Positions 53,636 through 63,234 of a DNA stretch of 64,000 bases are shown in pieces (the stretch's first letter is position 1; every line of letters starts with the position of its first letter). The notes beneath the pieces were generated by a model. That model saw only the letters and a program-made list of their open reading frames with translations, had not been told where the DNA came from and did no database searches. The stretch is from Guptibacillus hwajinpoensis. Its GTDB lineage: Bacteria; Bacillota; Bacilli; Bacillales; Guptibacillaceae. Both the position numbers and the translations under genes were made by a program. Location of the stretch: assembly GCF_020171785.1 (NCBI RefSeq), contig NZ_JAIVAE010000002.1, positions 558,001-622,000 on the forward strand. Direction: 5' to 3'.

Positions 53636-53893
53636 TTGGATATTACTGACTATGACAAAGCTCTATATTACACGCATCATTGTGCATGCATTGATCTTAG
53701 CGTTTTGATGATGAAAACAGAAGATGACATCCTTTCGAAGCGAATTGAACAATTTGTTTATGCCTTTATACGTGAAACTGAATTTATGAAGGTAAAGGAA
53801 GCACGGGATACGCTACTTTCCTACATTGATTACGTATATCGGATGGAACCTGACCTTAGTGAAATGGCCGCTATAAATCAGACTTTAGACTGA
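53636..53893 (+). CDS. 85-aa protein of unknown function
   Basis: TTG start after AAAGGGGG. Mostly helical: LYYTHHCACIDLSVLMMKTE, then RIEQFVYAFIRETEFMKV and TLLSYIDYVYRMEPDLS. Two close Cys (CAC, about 17-19) could bind metal. No family recognised. It lies between cvfB and the GH15 gene, with a terminator. Confidence 0.6.
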   Translation: MDITDYDKALYYTHHCACIDLSVLMMKTEDDILSKRIEQFVYAFIRETEFMKVKEARDTLLSYIDYVYRMEPDLSEMAAINQTLD

Positions 53894-53920
53894 CCTCAAG
53901 CATATGGGGTCGGTTTTTTT
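53892..53920 (+). terminator. Terminator after the 85-aa gene
   Basis: GACCTCA / TGGGGTC stem (one G-U), 6-nt loop, followed by CGG and T7. Confidence 0.75.
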
Positions 53921-53940
53921 ATTGTTAAAAAGGTTTAAAA

Positions 53941-53959
53941 TTGTCGAAAAGGGTATAAT
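53941..53959 (+). promoter_or_regulatory. Spo0A box and -10 of the GH15 gene promoter
   Basis: TTGTCGAAA at 53941-53949 is a Spo0A box, placed where the -35 should be; TATAAT at 53954-53959 is a perfect -10. This arrangement fits a Spo0A-activated promoter, though box-to-10 spacing is short, so repression is the alternative. Confidence 0.5.
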
Positions 53960-53990
53960 TGTAGTAAAAAATAAGGAGCAGGTGAGAAAT

Positions 53991-55001
53991 ATGAATCAAC
54001 AGCAGCTGCACAGTGTACTTGAAAGTATGCGACTACCCAACGGAGCTTATGTTGCAAGTACATCGGATGATTACGACTACGTATGGATCAGAGATGTATG
54101 CTATGCGGTTATGCCATATTTAAATTCGAAATGTTCACGATATGAAAAAGCGTACCATGCTTTACTTACACTCCTTAGAAAATATGAGTGGAAGCTTGAT
54201 ATTCATACGGAACAAAAGCCGCATTATTTACATGAATACATTCATGCACGTTATACAAGAAATTTAGAAGAAATTCCCGTCGAATGGGGCCATGCGCAAA
54301 ATGATGCAGTTGGGATTATGTTATTCGGAATCGGTCAAGGAATTCAAAATGGTAAGCCGATGTTAAGAGACAAAGTAGACCAGCGTATCGTTCAAAAACT
54401 TGTAGAGTATCTAGAGTGTCTCGAATACTGGAAAAGCCCTGATAATGGCATGTGGGAAGAAAATGTAGAATTACATGCGTCAAGCATTGGAGCCTGTGTA
54501 GCGGGACTAAAAGCCGTTAAAACTCTCGTTAACGTCCCGTCATATATGATTGAGGAAGGTGAAAAAGCTTTAGATAAACTTTTACCTTGTGAAAGTGAAA
54601 CGAAAGAAACGGATTTAGCTCTTTTATCATTAATTTATCCTTTAAATGTTGTATCAAGAGAACAAGCGATCCAAATTGTGGACCGGGTCACAGAGCGGCT
54701 TGAGCGAGAAAGAGGCATTATAAGGTATGAAAATGATGTGTATTATAACGAAGGTAGCGAAGCAGAATGGTGTTTTGGATTCCCGTGGTTAGGCCTTTGC
54801 TATGAGCAGCTAGGAGAACTTGATAAAATGAGTGAATACTGGTCGAAGACGATGAGTATAACACCTGAAAGTGGAAAGATTCCTGAACTTTATATTGGTG
54901 GTACGAATATTCCAAATAAAAACACACCGTTAGCTTGGTCTATTTCCATGGCTTATCAACTTCAATTACGGATGAATGAAATGCAAGAGAATGTATCTTA
55001 A
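53991..55001 (+). CDS. GH15-like glycosidase (glucoamylase family)
   Basis: 336 aa from ATG 53991, after AAGGAGCAGGTG; a longer in-frame reading crosses the promoter. A GH15 domain: DDYDYVWIRDVCYAVMPYL (about 23-41), GMWEENVELHASSIGAC (Glu, about 163-179) and EGSEAEWCFGFPWLGLC (about 252-268). The family hydrolyses alpha-glucans from the non-reducing end. It lacks a signal peptide, so the substrate is internal, probably glycogen made by the adjacent glg operon. Confidence 0.82.
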   Translation: MNQQQLHSVLESMRLPNGAYVASTSDDYDYVWIRDVCYAVMPYLNSKCSRYEKAYHALLTLLRKYEWKLDIHTEQKPHYLHEYIHARYTRNLEEIPVEWGHAQNDAVGIMLFGIGQGIQNGKPMLRDKVDQRIVQKLVEYLECLEYWKSPDNGMWEENVELHASSIGACVAGLKAVKTLVNVPSYMIEEGEKALDKLLPCESETKETDLALLSLIYPLNVVSREQAIQIVDRVTERLERERGIIRYENDVYYNEGSEAEWCFGFPWLGLCYEQLGELDKMSEYWSKTMSITPESGKIPELYIGGTNIPNKNTPLAWSISMAYQLQLRMNEMQENVS

Positions 55002-55021
55002 GGTTTTTATTTATAAATGTG

Positions 55022-55053
55022 AAAGGTTGCGCTGCGATGCGCAACCTTTTTTT
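55022..55053 (+). terminator. Terminator after the GH15 gene
   Basis: AAAGGTTGCGC / GCGCAACCTTT 11-bp stem with a TGCGAT loop and T7. Confidence 0.92.
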
Positions 55054-55083
55054 ATTGCAATTCATGAAAAAATATTCCCTTAT

Positions 55084-55151
55084 TTGTCGAAAAATACATG
55101 TATTTTTCGACAATAAATTTTTTAAGAGGAAACCTAAAGGTACGTGTCGAA
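55084..55151. promoter_or_regulatory. 30-bp perfect palindrome with two Spo0A boxes plus a third box upstream of glgB
   Basis: 55084-55113 is a perfect 15+15 palindrome (half-site TTGTCGAAAAATACA). Each arm is a 0A box (TTTGTCGAA at 55083-55091, TTCGACAAT at 55106-55114). A third core, TGTCGAA, at 55145-55151 lies inside an inverted repeat CCTAAAG (55133-55139)/CTTTAGG (55153-55159). The glgB start is 67 bp further on. Confidence 0.65.
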
Positions 55152-55217
55152 TCTTTAGGATGTAGAGGATAAGTATCGTGGAATCCCTCTATTTATCAAT
55201 GAGAGCGAGGTGTCACA

Positions 55218-57125
55218 ATGACTGTATCTATGCCGACAGAGTATGATCGGTATCTATTTCATCAGGGAAATTTATTTCAGGCTTATCGTTCAATGGGCGC
55301 CCATTTAAGGGAAGAAGATGGACGGTTTGGAGTCAGGTTTACAGTCTGGGCTCCTCATGCTGTAGCAGTAGCTGTAACAGGGAATTTTAATCAATGGGAT
55401 ACCACGTCGCATCGTATGGAAAAAGTGGAAGAGTCAGGACTATGGTCGTTATTTGTAGAACATTTATCAGAAAATGAGCTCTACAAATATGCTGTCGAAA
55501 CAACTGCAGGGGAGACGCTTATGAAGTCTGATCCTTATGCTTTCTATTCGGAACTGAAACCGAAGACGGCTTCCATCGTAAAAAAAGTTGATCATTTTGA
55601 CTGGCATGATGCGAAGTGGATGGCGAAACGAAAGAAAACTGCCCCATATGATGGGCCGCTATCCATTTATGAAGTTCATCCTGGTTCCTGGCGAAGGAAA
55701 GAAGATGGTTCCTATTATTCCTATAAGGATCTGATGCATGAATTGATTCCTTATGTGAAGGAACATGGGTATACGCACATTGAACTAATGCCGGTAATGG
55801 AGCATCCATTTGATCGCTCATGGGGGTATCAAATTACAGGGTACTTTTCAGTCACAAGTCGGTTTGGTGAGCCTGATGATTTAAAAGCGTTTATCGATAA
55901 ATGTCATCAGGAAGATATTGGCGTGATTCTTGATTGGGTGCCTGCTCATTTTTGTAAGGACGCTCACGGCCTCGGTCAATTTGACGGCGGACCGGTATTT
56001 GAACCGTCTGATCCGGCTCGAGCGGAACGACATAATTGGGGAACGTATAATTTCGATTATAGTAAACCTGAAGTGGTCAGTTTTCTTATCTCGAATGCTG
56101 TCTTCTGGTTTGACTATTACCATATTGATGGGTTAAGGGTCGATGCAGTTTCACAGATGCTTCTTTATCACCATGATCATGAAAGCGGTGGCGTGGAAGG
56201 AGAGAATTCTGCAGCCAAGGAATTTATTCAGAAATTAAATCGAACAATCTTTGAACAATTTCCAAATGCTTTAATGATGGCAGAAGAGTCGACGGATTAT
56301 CCGTTAGTAAGCGCACCTATTCATGAAGGTGGCCTCGGTTTCAATTATAAATGGAACATGGGATGGATGAATGATGTTCTAAAGTACATGGAGCTCCACA
56401 TGGATGATCGTAAACACCATCATAACTTGTTAACGTTCTCTTTTTTCTACGCTTTTTCAGAAAACTATTTGTTGCCGCTTTCGCATGATGAAGTGGTACA
56501 TGGGAAAAAGTCATTACTAAATAAGATGCCAGGTGATTATTGGCAAAAATTTGCCAATCTTCGAACGCTTTATGGGTACATGATGGCTCATCCCGGAAAA
56601 AAACTCCTCTTTATGGGAGGAGAATTTGGTCAATTCGTTGAATGGAAAGATTTATCGGAGCTTGACTGGTTGCTTTTTGATTATGATATGCATAGGAAAA
56701 TGAACGCTTATGTAAAAGAGCTTAATCATTTTTATCTTGATTCAAGGGCAATGTGGCGCATTGATCATGAGTCTGAAGGATTTGAATGGATTGATGCGAA
56801 CGATAACACCCAGTCTGTCCTCACCTTTATGAGAAAAGGCAAAGCAAAAGGAGATTGCGATATCGCGATTATTAATTTTTCTCCTAATGTGTACTATGAT
56901 TATCGGATTGGCGTTCCATCTACTGGAACGTATATTGAAATGTTTAATAGCGATCAAGAAAAGTACGGTGGGTCAGGTCAGTTAAACGCAGACGAATTGC
57001 AAAGCGAAAAAACGCCCTATCACAATCAACCTTATAGCCTGATGCTTAAAGTACCACCGCTTGGAATTGTTGTTCTCGGCAAAAAAAATAAAAGCAACCT
57101 TGAAAGGAGAAATCGCTATGTCTAA
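55218..57125 (+). CDS. glgB: GlgB, 1,4-alpha-glucan branching enzyme
   Basis: 635 aa; start ATG 55218 after GAGCGAGGTGTC. An N-terminal CBM48 (about 20-110: [21 protein letters not shown]) precedes a GH13 domain. Nucleophile region is [11 protein letters not shown] (about 306-316), acid/base AEESTDYP (about 355-362), and [12 protein letters not shown] (about 418-429). It adds alpha-1,6 branches to glycogen. First gene of glgBCDA, overlapping glgC's upstream ribosome site by its 3' end. Confidence 0.96.
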   Translation: MTVSMPTEYDRYLFHQGNLFQAYRSMGAHLREEDGRFGVRFTVWAPHAVAVAVTGNFNQWDTTSHRMEKVEESGLWSLFVEHLSENELYKYAVETTAGETLMKSDPYAFYSELKPKTASIVKKVDHFDWHDAKWMAKRKKTAPYDGPLSIYEVHPGSWRRKEDGSYYSYKDLMHELIPYVKEHGYTHIELMPVMEHPFDRSWGYQITGYFSVTSRFGEPDDLKAFIDKCHQEDIGVILDWVPAHFCKDAHGLGQFDGGPVFEPSDPARAERHNWGTYNFDYSKPEVVSFLISNAVFWFDYYHIDGLRVDAVSQMLLYHHDHESGGVEGENSAAKEFIQKLNRTIFEQFPNALMMAEESTDYPLVSAPIHEGGLGFNYKWNMGWMNDVLKYMELHMDDRKHHHNLLTFSFFYAFSENYLLPLSHDEVVHGKKSLLNKMPGDYWQKFANLRTLYGYMMAHPGKKLLFMGGEFGQFVEWKDLSELDWLLFDYDMHRKMNAYVKELNHFYLDSRAMWRIDHESEGFEWIDANDNTQSVLTFMRKGKAKGDCDIAIINFSPNVYYDYRIGVPSTGTYIEMFNSDQEKYGGSGQLNADELQSEKTPYHNQPYSLMLKVPPLGIVVLGKKNKSNLERRNRYV

Positions 57126-58257
57126 AAAACGTTGTGTCGCCATGCTACTCGCAGGAGGTCAGGGGACAAGATTAGGAAAATTAACGACTCGTCTTGCGAA
57201 GCCTGCCGTTCCGTTCGGAGGTAAATATCGCATTATTGATTTCACACTTAGTAATTGTAGCAATTCTGGTATTGATACGGTTGGCGTTCTCACCCAATAT
57301 CAGCCGTACATACTCAATTCATATATCGGAATTGGAAGTTCATGGGATCTGGACCGGAAAAATGGAGGCGTTTCCGTCCTTCCCCCTTATATGGGCCAAA
57401 AGGGCGGCGAGTGGTACCGTGGCACAGCGAATGCGATTTACCAGAACATGTACTACATCAAGCAATACGACCCAGAATATGTTCTTGTTATTTCAGGGGA
57501 CCACATTTATAAAATGGATTACTCTGAGATGCTTGATTATCATGAGCAACGTGATGCGGATGCAACAATTGCGGTTCTTGAAGTGCCATGGAATGAAGCA
57601 AGTCGCTTCGGTATTATGAATACGGATGACGAAGATCGGATTGTTGAGTTTCAAGAGAAACCAGATGAACCGAAAACAAATTTAGCATCGATGGGCATTT
57701 ATATTTTTAATTGGAAAACGCTTGAAAAGTATCTAACAGAAGATGAGCAAAATCCTGGATCTTCCAATGACTTCGGTAAAGATATCATTCCGGCCATGAT
57801 TGAAGACGAAAAGAACGTATTTGCCTACTCATTTAATGGATACTGGAAGGATGTTGGAACGTTACAAAGCTTGTGGGAAGCAAACATGGATCTTCTCGAT
57901 GATGACCCAGCCTTGATTCTTAATGATCCTGCCTGGAAAATCTATTCGGTGAATCCAAATCAACCACCACAATATATCGCTCCTCAAGCGAAAGTGACAC
58001 GTTCACTAGTAAATGAAGGGTGTGTTGTCTATGGAGACGTTTATCGATCGGTTCTTTTCTACGGCGTGCACGTTGGACTTGGAAGTACGATTCGAAATTC
58101 AATCATTATGCCAAATGTAAAAATTGGAGCAAATGTAACGATCGAAAACGCGATTGTAGAAAGTGGCACTGTAGTAGAAGATGGTATGTCATTAGGATCA
58201 AGTGATGGTTCCATTTCTTTAATCGCTGATGGCGAAATCGTCTCGGTACCAAAATAG
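57118..58257 (+). CDS. glgC: GlgC, glucose-1-phosphate adenylyltransferase
   Basis: 379 aa from ATG 57118, which has AAAGGAGAAA upstream and overlaps the glgB stop by 8 bp; an earlier in-frame ATG has no site. Nucleotidyltransferase motif [11 protein letters not shown] (about 10-20), [25 protein letters not shown], then a left-handed beta-helix repeat. It makes ADP-glucose, the committed step. Pairs with GlgD as in Bacillus. Confidence 0.96.
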   Translation: MSKKRCVAMLLAGGQGTRLGKLTTRLAKPAVPFGGKYRIIDFTLSNCSNSGIDTVGVLTQYQPYILNSYIGIGSSWDLDRKNGGVSVLPPYMGQKGGEWYRGTANAIYQNMYYIKQYDPEYVLVISGDHIYKMDYSEMLDYHEQRDADATIAVLEVPWNEASRFGIMNTDDEDRIVEFQEKPDEPKTNLASMGIYIFNWKTLEKYLTEDEQNPGSSNDFGKDIIPAMIEDEKNVFAYSFNGYWKDVGTLQSLWEANMDLLDDDPALILNDPAWKIYSVNPNQPPQYIAPQAKVTRSLVNEGCVVYGDVYRSVLFYGVHVGLGSTIRNSIIMPNVKIGANVTIENAIVESGTVVEDGMSLGSSDGSISLIADGEIVSVPK

Positions 58258-58274
58258 AGTAGGGGGATTAAACG

Positions 58275-59381
58275 ATGAAAAAAGTAGTAGGAGTTATTAA
58301 CCTCGTAGATGAAAAAAACACATTAAGTGAGTTAACCAATCATCGGAGCTTTGCCTCTGTTCCATTTGCAGGGCGGTATCGATTGATCGATTTCTCTTTA
58401 TCAAACTTAACAAATGCAGGTGTTAACACGGTAGCCGTTTTTACTCGTGAAAAATACCGTTCCTTATTTGACCATTTAGGTTCCGGCCGAGAATGGGATC
58501 TCGATCGTCATCAGGGAGGGCTTTTCTTCCAGCCCCCTGCAGATGAAGAACGCAAAAATTCTGGTGACATCCACTCATTTTATGAGAACCTTTCCTTTTT
58601 TAAGAGAAGCCTTTCTCATTATGTTCTTGTAACGAACGGGCAGCTTGTCTGGAATGTAGATTTCGATCAAATCATTGACGAACATGAGGCGGAGAATGCT
58701 GATATAACGGTTGTATACAAACCTTGCGACGACCCTTATACGAGTGGCAGTCATTATAACGTGTTATATACGAATGATGATGAACGGGTAGATCGGTTAA
58801 ATTTAGGTGTTGAACCATTGCCTGGAGATAACGTATTCCTGAACACCTTCTTGATGAAATCATCTCTCCTTATTTCTCTTGTTGAAGATAGCATTGAGAG
58901 CGGGAAACATGAGAGCATTAATGAAGCAATTGCTGCAAATTTAGATCGTTACCATGTACACGCCCATCATTTTGGTGGATACGTTACCTTCATCGATAGT
59001 GTTGAGAGCTACTATCGGTATAGTATGGAAATGCTTGATCCAAATGTGACGCAGGAATTATTTTATAACACGGGTCCTATTTATACGAAAGTTAAGCACG
59101 AATCTCCTGCGAAGTATTTAGAAAGCTCCAGCGTGTCGAACTCTTTGATTGCAAACGGGTGTACGATTTCAGGGACGGTAGAAAATAGCATTTTGTTTAG
59201 AGGAATTAGAGTTGGAAAAGGTGCAGTTATTAAAAACAGTATCATTATGCAAAAGTGTGAAATTGGTGAGGGTGCAGTGATTGAGAATGTGATTCTGGAT
59301 AAAGACGTTTCCGTATCACCAAACGAGAAGGTCATTTCAGAAGACCAACCACGCGTTATCGCAAAATCGACTGTCATTTAG
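58275..59381 (+). CDS. glgD: GlgD, glycogen biosynthesis regulatory subunit of ADP-glucose pyrophosphorylase
   Basis: 368 aa, homologous to GlgC (FAGRYRLIDFSLSNLTNAG, about 34-52; beta-helix C-terminus). The catalytic nucleotide-binding GG.G.RL is replaced (GVINLVDEKNTLSEL), which is the usual distinction of the GlgD subunit. In Gram-positives GlgC and GlgD form the active complex. Begins 17 bp after glgC. Confidence 0.94.
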   Translation: MKKVVGVINLVDEKNTLSELTNHRSFASVPFAGRYRLIDFSLSNLTNAGVNTVAVFTREKYRSLFDHLGSGREWDLDRHQGGLFFQPPADEERKNSGDIHSFYENLSFFKRSLSHYVLVTNGQLVWNVDFDQIIDEHEAENADITVVYKPCDDPYTSGSHYNVLYTNDDERVDRLNLGVEPLPGDNVFLNTFLMKSSLLISLVEDSIESGKHESINEAIAANLDRYHVHAHHFGGYVTFIDSVESYYRYSMEMLDPNVTQELFYNTGPIYTKVKHESPAKYLESSSVSNSLIANGCTISGTVENSILFRGIRVGKGAVIKNSIIMQKCEIGEGAVIENVILDKDVSVSPNEKVISEDQPRVIAKSTVI

Positions 59382-59396
59382 TAGGGGGAACTTGTA

Positions 59397-60827
59397 ATGA
59401 ACGTACTATTTGCCGCATCTGAAGGTCATCCATTTATTAAAACGGGTGGTCTTGGTGATGTGATCGGTGCTCTTCCAAAAGCACTTCAAAAACAGGGAGC
59501 GAACGTTTCTGTTATCTTACCTAAATATCAAGATATGAATGAGACGTTTAAAAGTCAGCTTGAATTAAAAGAGACGATTACCGTTTCAGTTGGCTGGCGT
59601 GATAAATATTGTGGCATTGAAATGCTTAAGTATGACGGCATCACCTATTATTTCGTCGACAATGAGTATTATTTTAAGCGAAGTGGTAGCTATGGATACT
59701 TTGATGACGGTGAGCGCTTTTCATTTTTTTGTAAAGCCGTCTTAGAAGCGATCCCCTATCTTGAAGATCAGCCAGACATTCTCCATTGCCACGATTGGCA
59801 AACTGGGATGATTCCTGTACTAAAGAAAGCCCATTATAGAAACCACCCTTACTATGAGGGAATTAAGGTCGTTTATACCATTCACAATTTGCGTTATCAG
59901 GGAATTTTTCCGAAGTCCATATTGCATGATTTGCTAGATTTAAGTGAACTTCATTTTAATAATGAAGGAGTAGAGTTTCATGGTAATGTAAGCTTCATGA
60001 AAGGCGGACTACTTTATGCAGATTACATTACAACCGTAAGTCCATCGTATGCCGATGAAATTAAGCAGCCGTATTTCGGTGAATACTTGGATGGCGTTAT
60101 GAGAAAAAGAGAAAATGAATTTACTGGAATTATTAACGGAATTGATACGGACCTTTATGATCCAGCCAGTGATTCGGCTCTTGCTTATACGTATCACGCC
60201 TCACACTTACTAAAAGAAAAAAACAAAACCGATCTTCAAAAGAATCTCGGTCTACAAATAGGAGAAGGCATTCCAGTTATTGCCCTCATTACTCGACTTG
60301 TCGAACAAAAGGGAATTGATCTGTTCTTCAGAGTCTTGCCAGAAATAATGGAGCAAAAAGTCCAGGTAGTTGTACTTGGAACAGGTGATGAGCATTACGA
60401 GCATATGCTTCGAGAAGCACAAGCACGCTATCCTGGTAGATTTTCAGCAAACATTTATTTTGATGATGGTTTTGCGCGCCAGCTATATGCTGCATCTGAT
60501 TTGTTCTTAATGCCTTCCCAATTTGAGCCATGTGGCATTAGTCAGCTGATCGCGTTACGATATGGTAGTCTTCCCATTGTACGAGAAACTGGTGGCTTAA
60601 AAGATACTGTCCAACCTTATAACAAGTTTACAGGGGAGGGGCATGGATTTAGTTTTGCGAACTATAATGCGCACGAAATGTTAGATACAATCCGTCTTGC
60701 TCTGGATCTCTATCATCATGATGACATCACGTGGAAAAAACTCGTTGTAAGAGCGATGCGTCTTAACTATTCGTGGGAAGCTTCATCAGTGAAATACTTA
60801 AATTTGTACCAAAACCTATTAAAGTAA
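59397..60827 (+). CDS. glgA: GlgA, glycogen synthase (ADP-glucose)
   Basis: 476 aa, GT5 family: ADP-glucose-binding KTGGLGDVIGALPKAL (about 16-31), YTIHNLRYQGIFP (about 160-172), NGIDTDLYDP, and C-terminal FEPCGISQLIALRYGSLPIVRETGGL (about 377-402, includes catalytic Glu). It extends alpha-1,4-glucan. Followed by a terminator; glgP, fifth gene of the B. subtilis operon, is absent from this position. Confidence 0.96.
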   Translation: MNVLFAASEGHPFIKTGGLGDVIGALPKALQKQGANVSVILPKYQDMNETFKSQLELKETITVSVGWRDKYCGIEMLKYDGITYYFVDNEYYFKRSGSYGYFDDGERFSFFCKAVLEAIPYLEDQPDILHCHDWQTGMIPVLKKAHYRNHPYYEGIKVVYTIHNLRYQGIFPKSILHDLLDLSELHFNNEGVEFHGNVSFMKGGLLYADYITTVSPSYADEIKQPYFGEYLDGVMRKRENEFTGIINGIDTDLYDPASDSALAYTYHASHLLKEKNKTDLQKNLGLQIGEGIPVIALITRLVEQKGIDLFFRVLPEIMEQKVQVVVLGTGDEHYEHMLREAQARYPGRFSANIYFDDGFARQLYAASDLFLMPSQFEPCGISQLIALRYGSLPIVRETGGLKDTVQPYNKFTGEGHGFSFANYNAHEMLDTIRLALDLYHHDDITWKKLVVRAMRLNYSWEASSVKYLNLYQNLLK

Positions 60828-60847
60828 TTTCAATTTTTACCGATAAG

Positions 60848-60877
60848 AAAAGCAGAGGGGAAACTCTCTGCTTTTTT
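60848..60877 (+). terminator. Terminator of the glg operon
   Basis: AAAAGCAGAG / CTCTGCTTTT stem and T6. Confidence 0.88.
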
Positions 60878-60918
60878 CGTTAAAAATGCTACAAATTTAA
60901 GATAGGAGAAAACGACTG

Positions 60919-61953
60919 ATGATATCATGTACAAAGTGCCAAACGATACCAACCATTCATTCTGCTGGTTATATAGAAATTTTCACTACCGTTCCTCAGC
61001 TTAATCAAAGTTTACATGACCTCATGGGCCGAAAGCAGCTAGATCATCCGCTAGTCATTCCTTTTGTTGGTCAAGAAGCTTTAGCGGATGTTTGCCGATT
61101 GATCGCTTCGAATTTTAATCAGGCAGCAGTTGACATGTTTTATTGCTCAACATACTCAGAGAATGAAAGGGCGAAAAGTCAACCACTCTCATTCTCGCAA
61201 TTTTATTCAAGAGTCCAGCACCCTGATTACATAGAAATAATGAAACACTCCCTTTTTACAAGTCATATGCAGCCAATTATCACGCTTGCTGATCAGAGTA
61301 TTACAGGATATGAATTTTTAATGCGGCCGACGAGTGAAGACTTTCTTTTTTATCCGAACGAATTATTTGAAATGGCAAGACAATCTGGTTTACAGTCATT
61401 TCTTGATAGTGCCGCTAGAATTGCTTCACTTAAAGTAAGCGCCTCTCATCTAGAAAATGGGATGAAGCGATTTATTAACTTCTTACCATCTTCCATTTAT
61501 GATCCTGCTCACTGTCTTCGAACGACGTTTCAAGCTGTGAATGCTTTCAAAATTGATCCGAATGACCTTGTGTTTGAAGTAGTAGAAACGGAAAAAATTA
61601 ATGAAATTGCTCATTTGAAGAAGATTTTTAAAACCTATCAACAAGAGGGAATGAAGATGGCACTCGACGATGTTGGGGCGGGTTTTGCAACAAGAGAAAT
61701 ATTATTAGAATTAAAACCGGATTATGCAAAGATTGATCGAAGTTTGATTTCCCACAGTGACCAGGACCCTGTTAAACAGAAGTATTTAATTGAAATGGTC
61801 TCGTTATCAAAAGAGCAAGGCATTACATTGCTCGCTGAGGGGATTGAACGAAAAGAAGAAGTTGATTTTTGTAGGGAAATAGGAATCCCGCTTGGTCAGG
61901 GCTATTATTTTGGACGTCCTGCAAAGGAACCTGTTACAGCTCTACAAGTATAA
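60919..61953 (+). CDS. EAL-domain protein (c-di-GMP phosphodiesterase-like)
   Basis: 344 aa. An N-terminal region of about 100 aa starts with CTKC (a CxxC at residues 4-7). The EAL domain begins GYEFLMRP (EFL in place of EAL, about 131-138), with the metal residues N in INFLPSS, E in VFEVVETE, LDDVGAGFATRE, KIDRS, AEGIE, and GQGYYFGRP. All key residues remain, so activity is plausible, but YkuI-type non-hydrolysing c-di-GMP binders are alternatives. Confidence 0.84.
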   Translation: MISCTKCQTIPTIHSAGYIEIFTTVPQLNQSLHDLMGRKQLDHPLVIPFVGQEALADVCRLIASNFNQAAVDMFYCSTYSENERAKSQPLSFSQFYSRVQHPDYIEIMKHSLFTSHMQPIITLADQSITGYEFLMRPTSEDFLFYPNELFEMARQSGLQSFLDSAARIASLKVSASHLENGMKRFINFLPSSIYDPAHCLRTTFQAVNAFKIDPNDLVFEVVETEKINEIAHLKKIFKTYQQEGMKMALDDVGAGFATREILLELKPDYAKIDRSLISHSDQDPVKQKYLIEMVSLSKEQGITLLAEGIERKEEVDFCREIGIPLGQGYYFGRPAKEPVTALQV

Positions 61954-62021
61954 GTGGAGAGACATGACTAAATTCGAGTGAGTGACGCTTATGGTCAAGA
62001 GTTTCATAACTTCTCATACTA

Positions 62022-62056
62022 TTAAGAAAAAGAAGGGGGCTCCCTTCTTTTTCTTA
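62022..62056 (+). terminator. Terminator after the EAL gene
   Basis: AAGAAAAAGAAGGG / CCCTTCTTTTTCTT stem of 14 bp. Confidence 0.75.
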
Positions 62057-62115
62057 TGGAAATTTAGACTGAAAACCGATATGCTTACGACAGATTATAA
62101 AATTGAGGTGACGGA

Positions 62116-63219
62116 ATGTTAACGTTTTATCAACGCTATGCACGTACAGCTTTTGATATTGCACTTATCGTATTAACCGTATTTCTAATCATGTTAGTAT
62201 CTAGTTTTTTATTTGATATTGCAGCACCCATAATCGTAGGGTATGTTATCTTTTTAATCATTGAACCTTTCGCACGGTTTCTACATCGAAAAGGAATTGG
62301 GAAGACAGCCGCAACGACCATTTCCACGCTTTTGTTTGTTCTGGTTGTTTTAAGTGTTGTCTTTCTAGCTGGAGCTATCTTTGTTCTTCAGTTACAAAAT
62401 CTAATCGGCTTAATTCCAGGATATGTTGCGAAGTTTCAAGATCAGATTATGAATTATATTGAATGGGGACAGCTTCAGATAAATGCTCTTCCACCTGACG
62501 TACTTGAAAAGGCTCAGGACTTTTCATTAACTCTTGTCGAAAAGGCTTCCTTTATGCTTACTGCATTCTTAAATAGTGTGTTTGCCTTCGTAACGTCAAT
62601 CCCCACACTGGTCATTAATTTTATTGTCGGAATCGTACTTGCTTATTTTTTAAGTATCGAAATTGAAATGTGGAAACGAATTGCAGTAAAACGCACGCCG
62701 AATACGTTTAAGATCGCGTACTACTTCTTAAAGGAGAATGTATTAAGCGGTATTGGAGCGTACTTAAAGGCACAGTTAAAGCTCATAACCATTACGTTTG
62801 TTCTCGTTCTCTGTGGATTATGGATCTTGCGAGTAGATAATGCGTTTACTCTTGCTCTATTATCAGCGTTTTTTGATTTATTACCGCTTCTCGGTGTTTC
62901 GGCCATTTTTATACCGTGGGCTATTTATCTCTTTGCAGTAGGCCAAACATCTCTTGCAGTATCGCTTTTAATTTTGCTTGGGGTTGTCATGCTTGTAAGA
63001 CAGATTATGGAGCCGAAAATCACGGGGGATTCTCTTGGTGTGTCAGCCTTTACAATTTTATCCTTTATGATTATTTCACTCTCATTATTTGGGATTTCAG
63101 GAGTTATTATTTCACCGATTTTACTCATATTGATCAAAGCTCTTTATGATCATGGGTATTTAAGTAAGTGGATTCATCTTCCTAGTGAGGAATTTTCAAA
63201 TCCACAGGATAGACGGTAG
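62116..63219 (+). CDS. YtvI-like AI-2E/UPF0118-family membrane protein
   Basis: 367 aa with about eight membrane segments. It resembles the sporulation integral membrane protein YtvI within the UPF0118 (AI-2E transporter) family: FDLLPLLGVSAIFIPWAIYL (about 253-272), and PKITGDSLGVSAFTIL. Some relatives export autoinducer-2 or act as permeases. Substrate is not predictable. Confidence 0.82.
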   Translation: MLTFYQRYARTAFDIALIVLTVFLIMLVSSFLFDIAAPIIVGYVIFLIIEPFARFLHRKGIGKTAATTISTLLFVLVVLSVVFLAGAIFVLQLQNLIGLIPGYVAKFQDQIMNYIEWGQLQINALPPDVLEKAQDFSLTLVEKASFMLTAFLNSVFAFVTSIPTLVINFIVGIVLAYFLSIEIEMWKRIAVKRTPNTFKIAYYFLKENVLSGIGAYLKAQLKLITITFVLVLCGLWILRVDNAFTLALLSAFFDLLPLLGVSAIFIPWAIYLFAVGQTSLAVSLLILLGVVMLVRQIMEPKITGDSLGVSAFTILSFMIISLSLFGISGVIISPILLILIKALYDHGYLSKWIHLPSEEFSNPQDRR

Positions 63220-63234
63220 GAAGGAAGAACGAAT

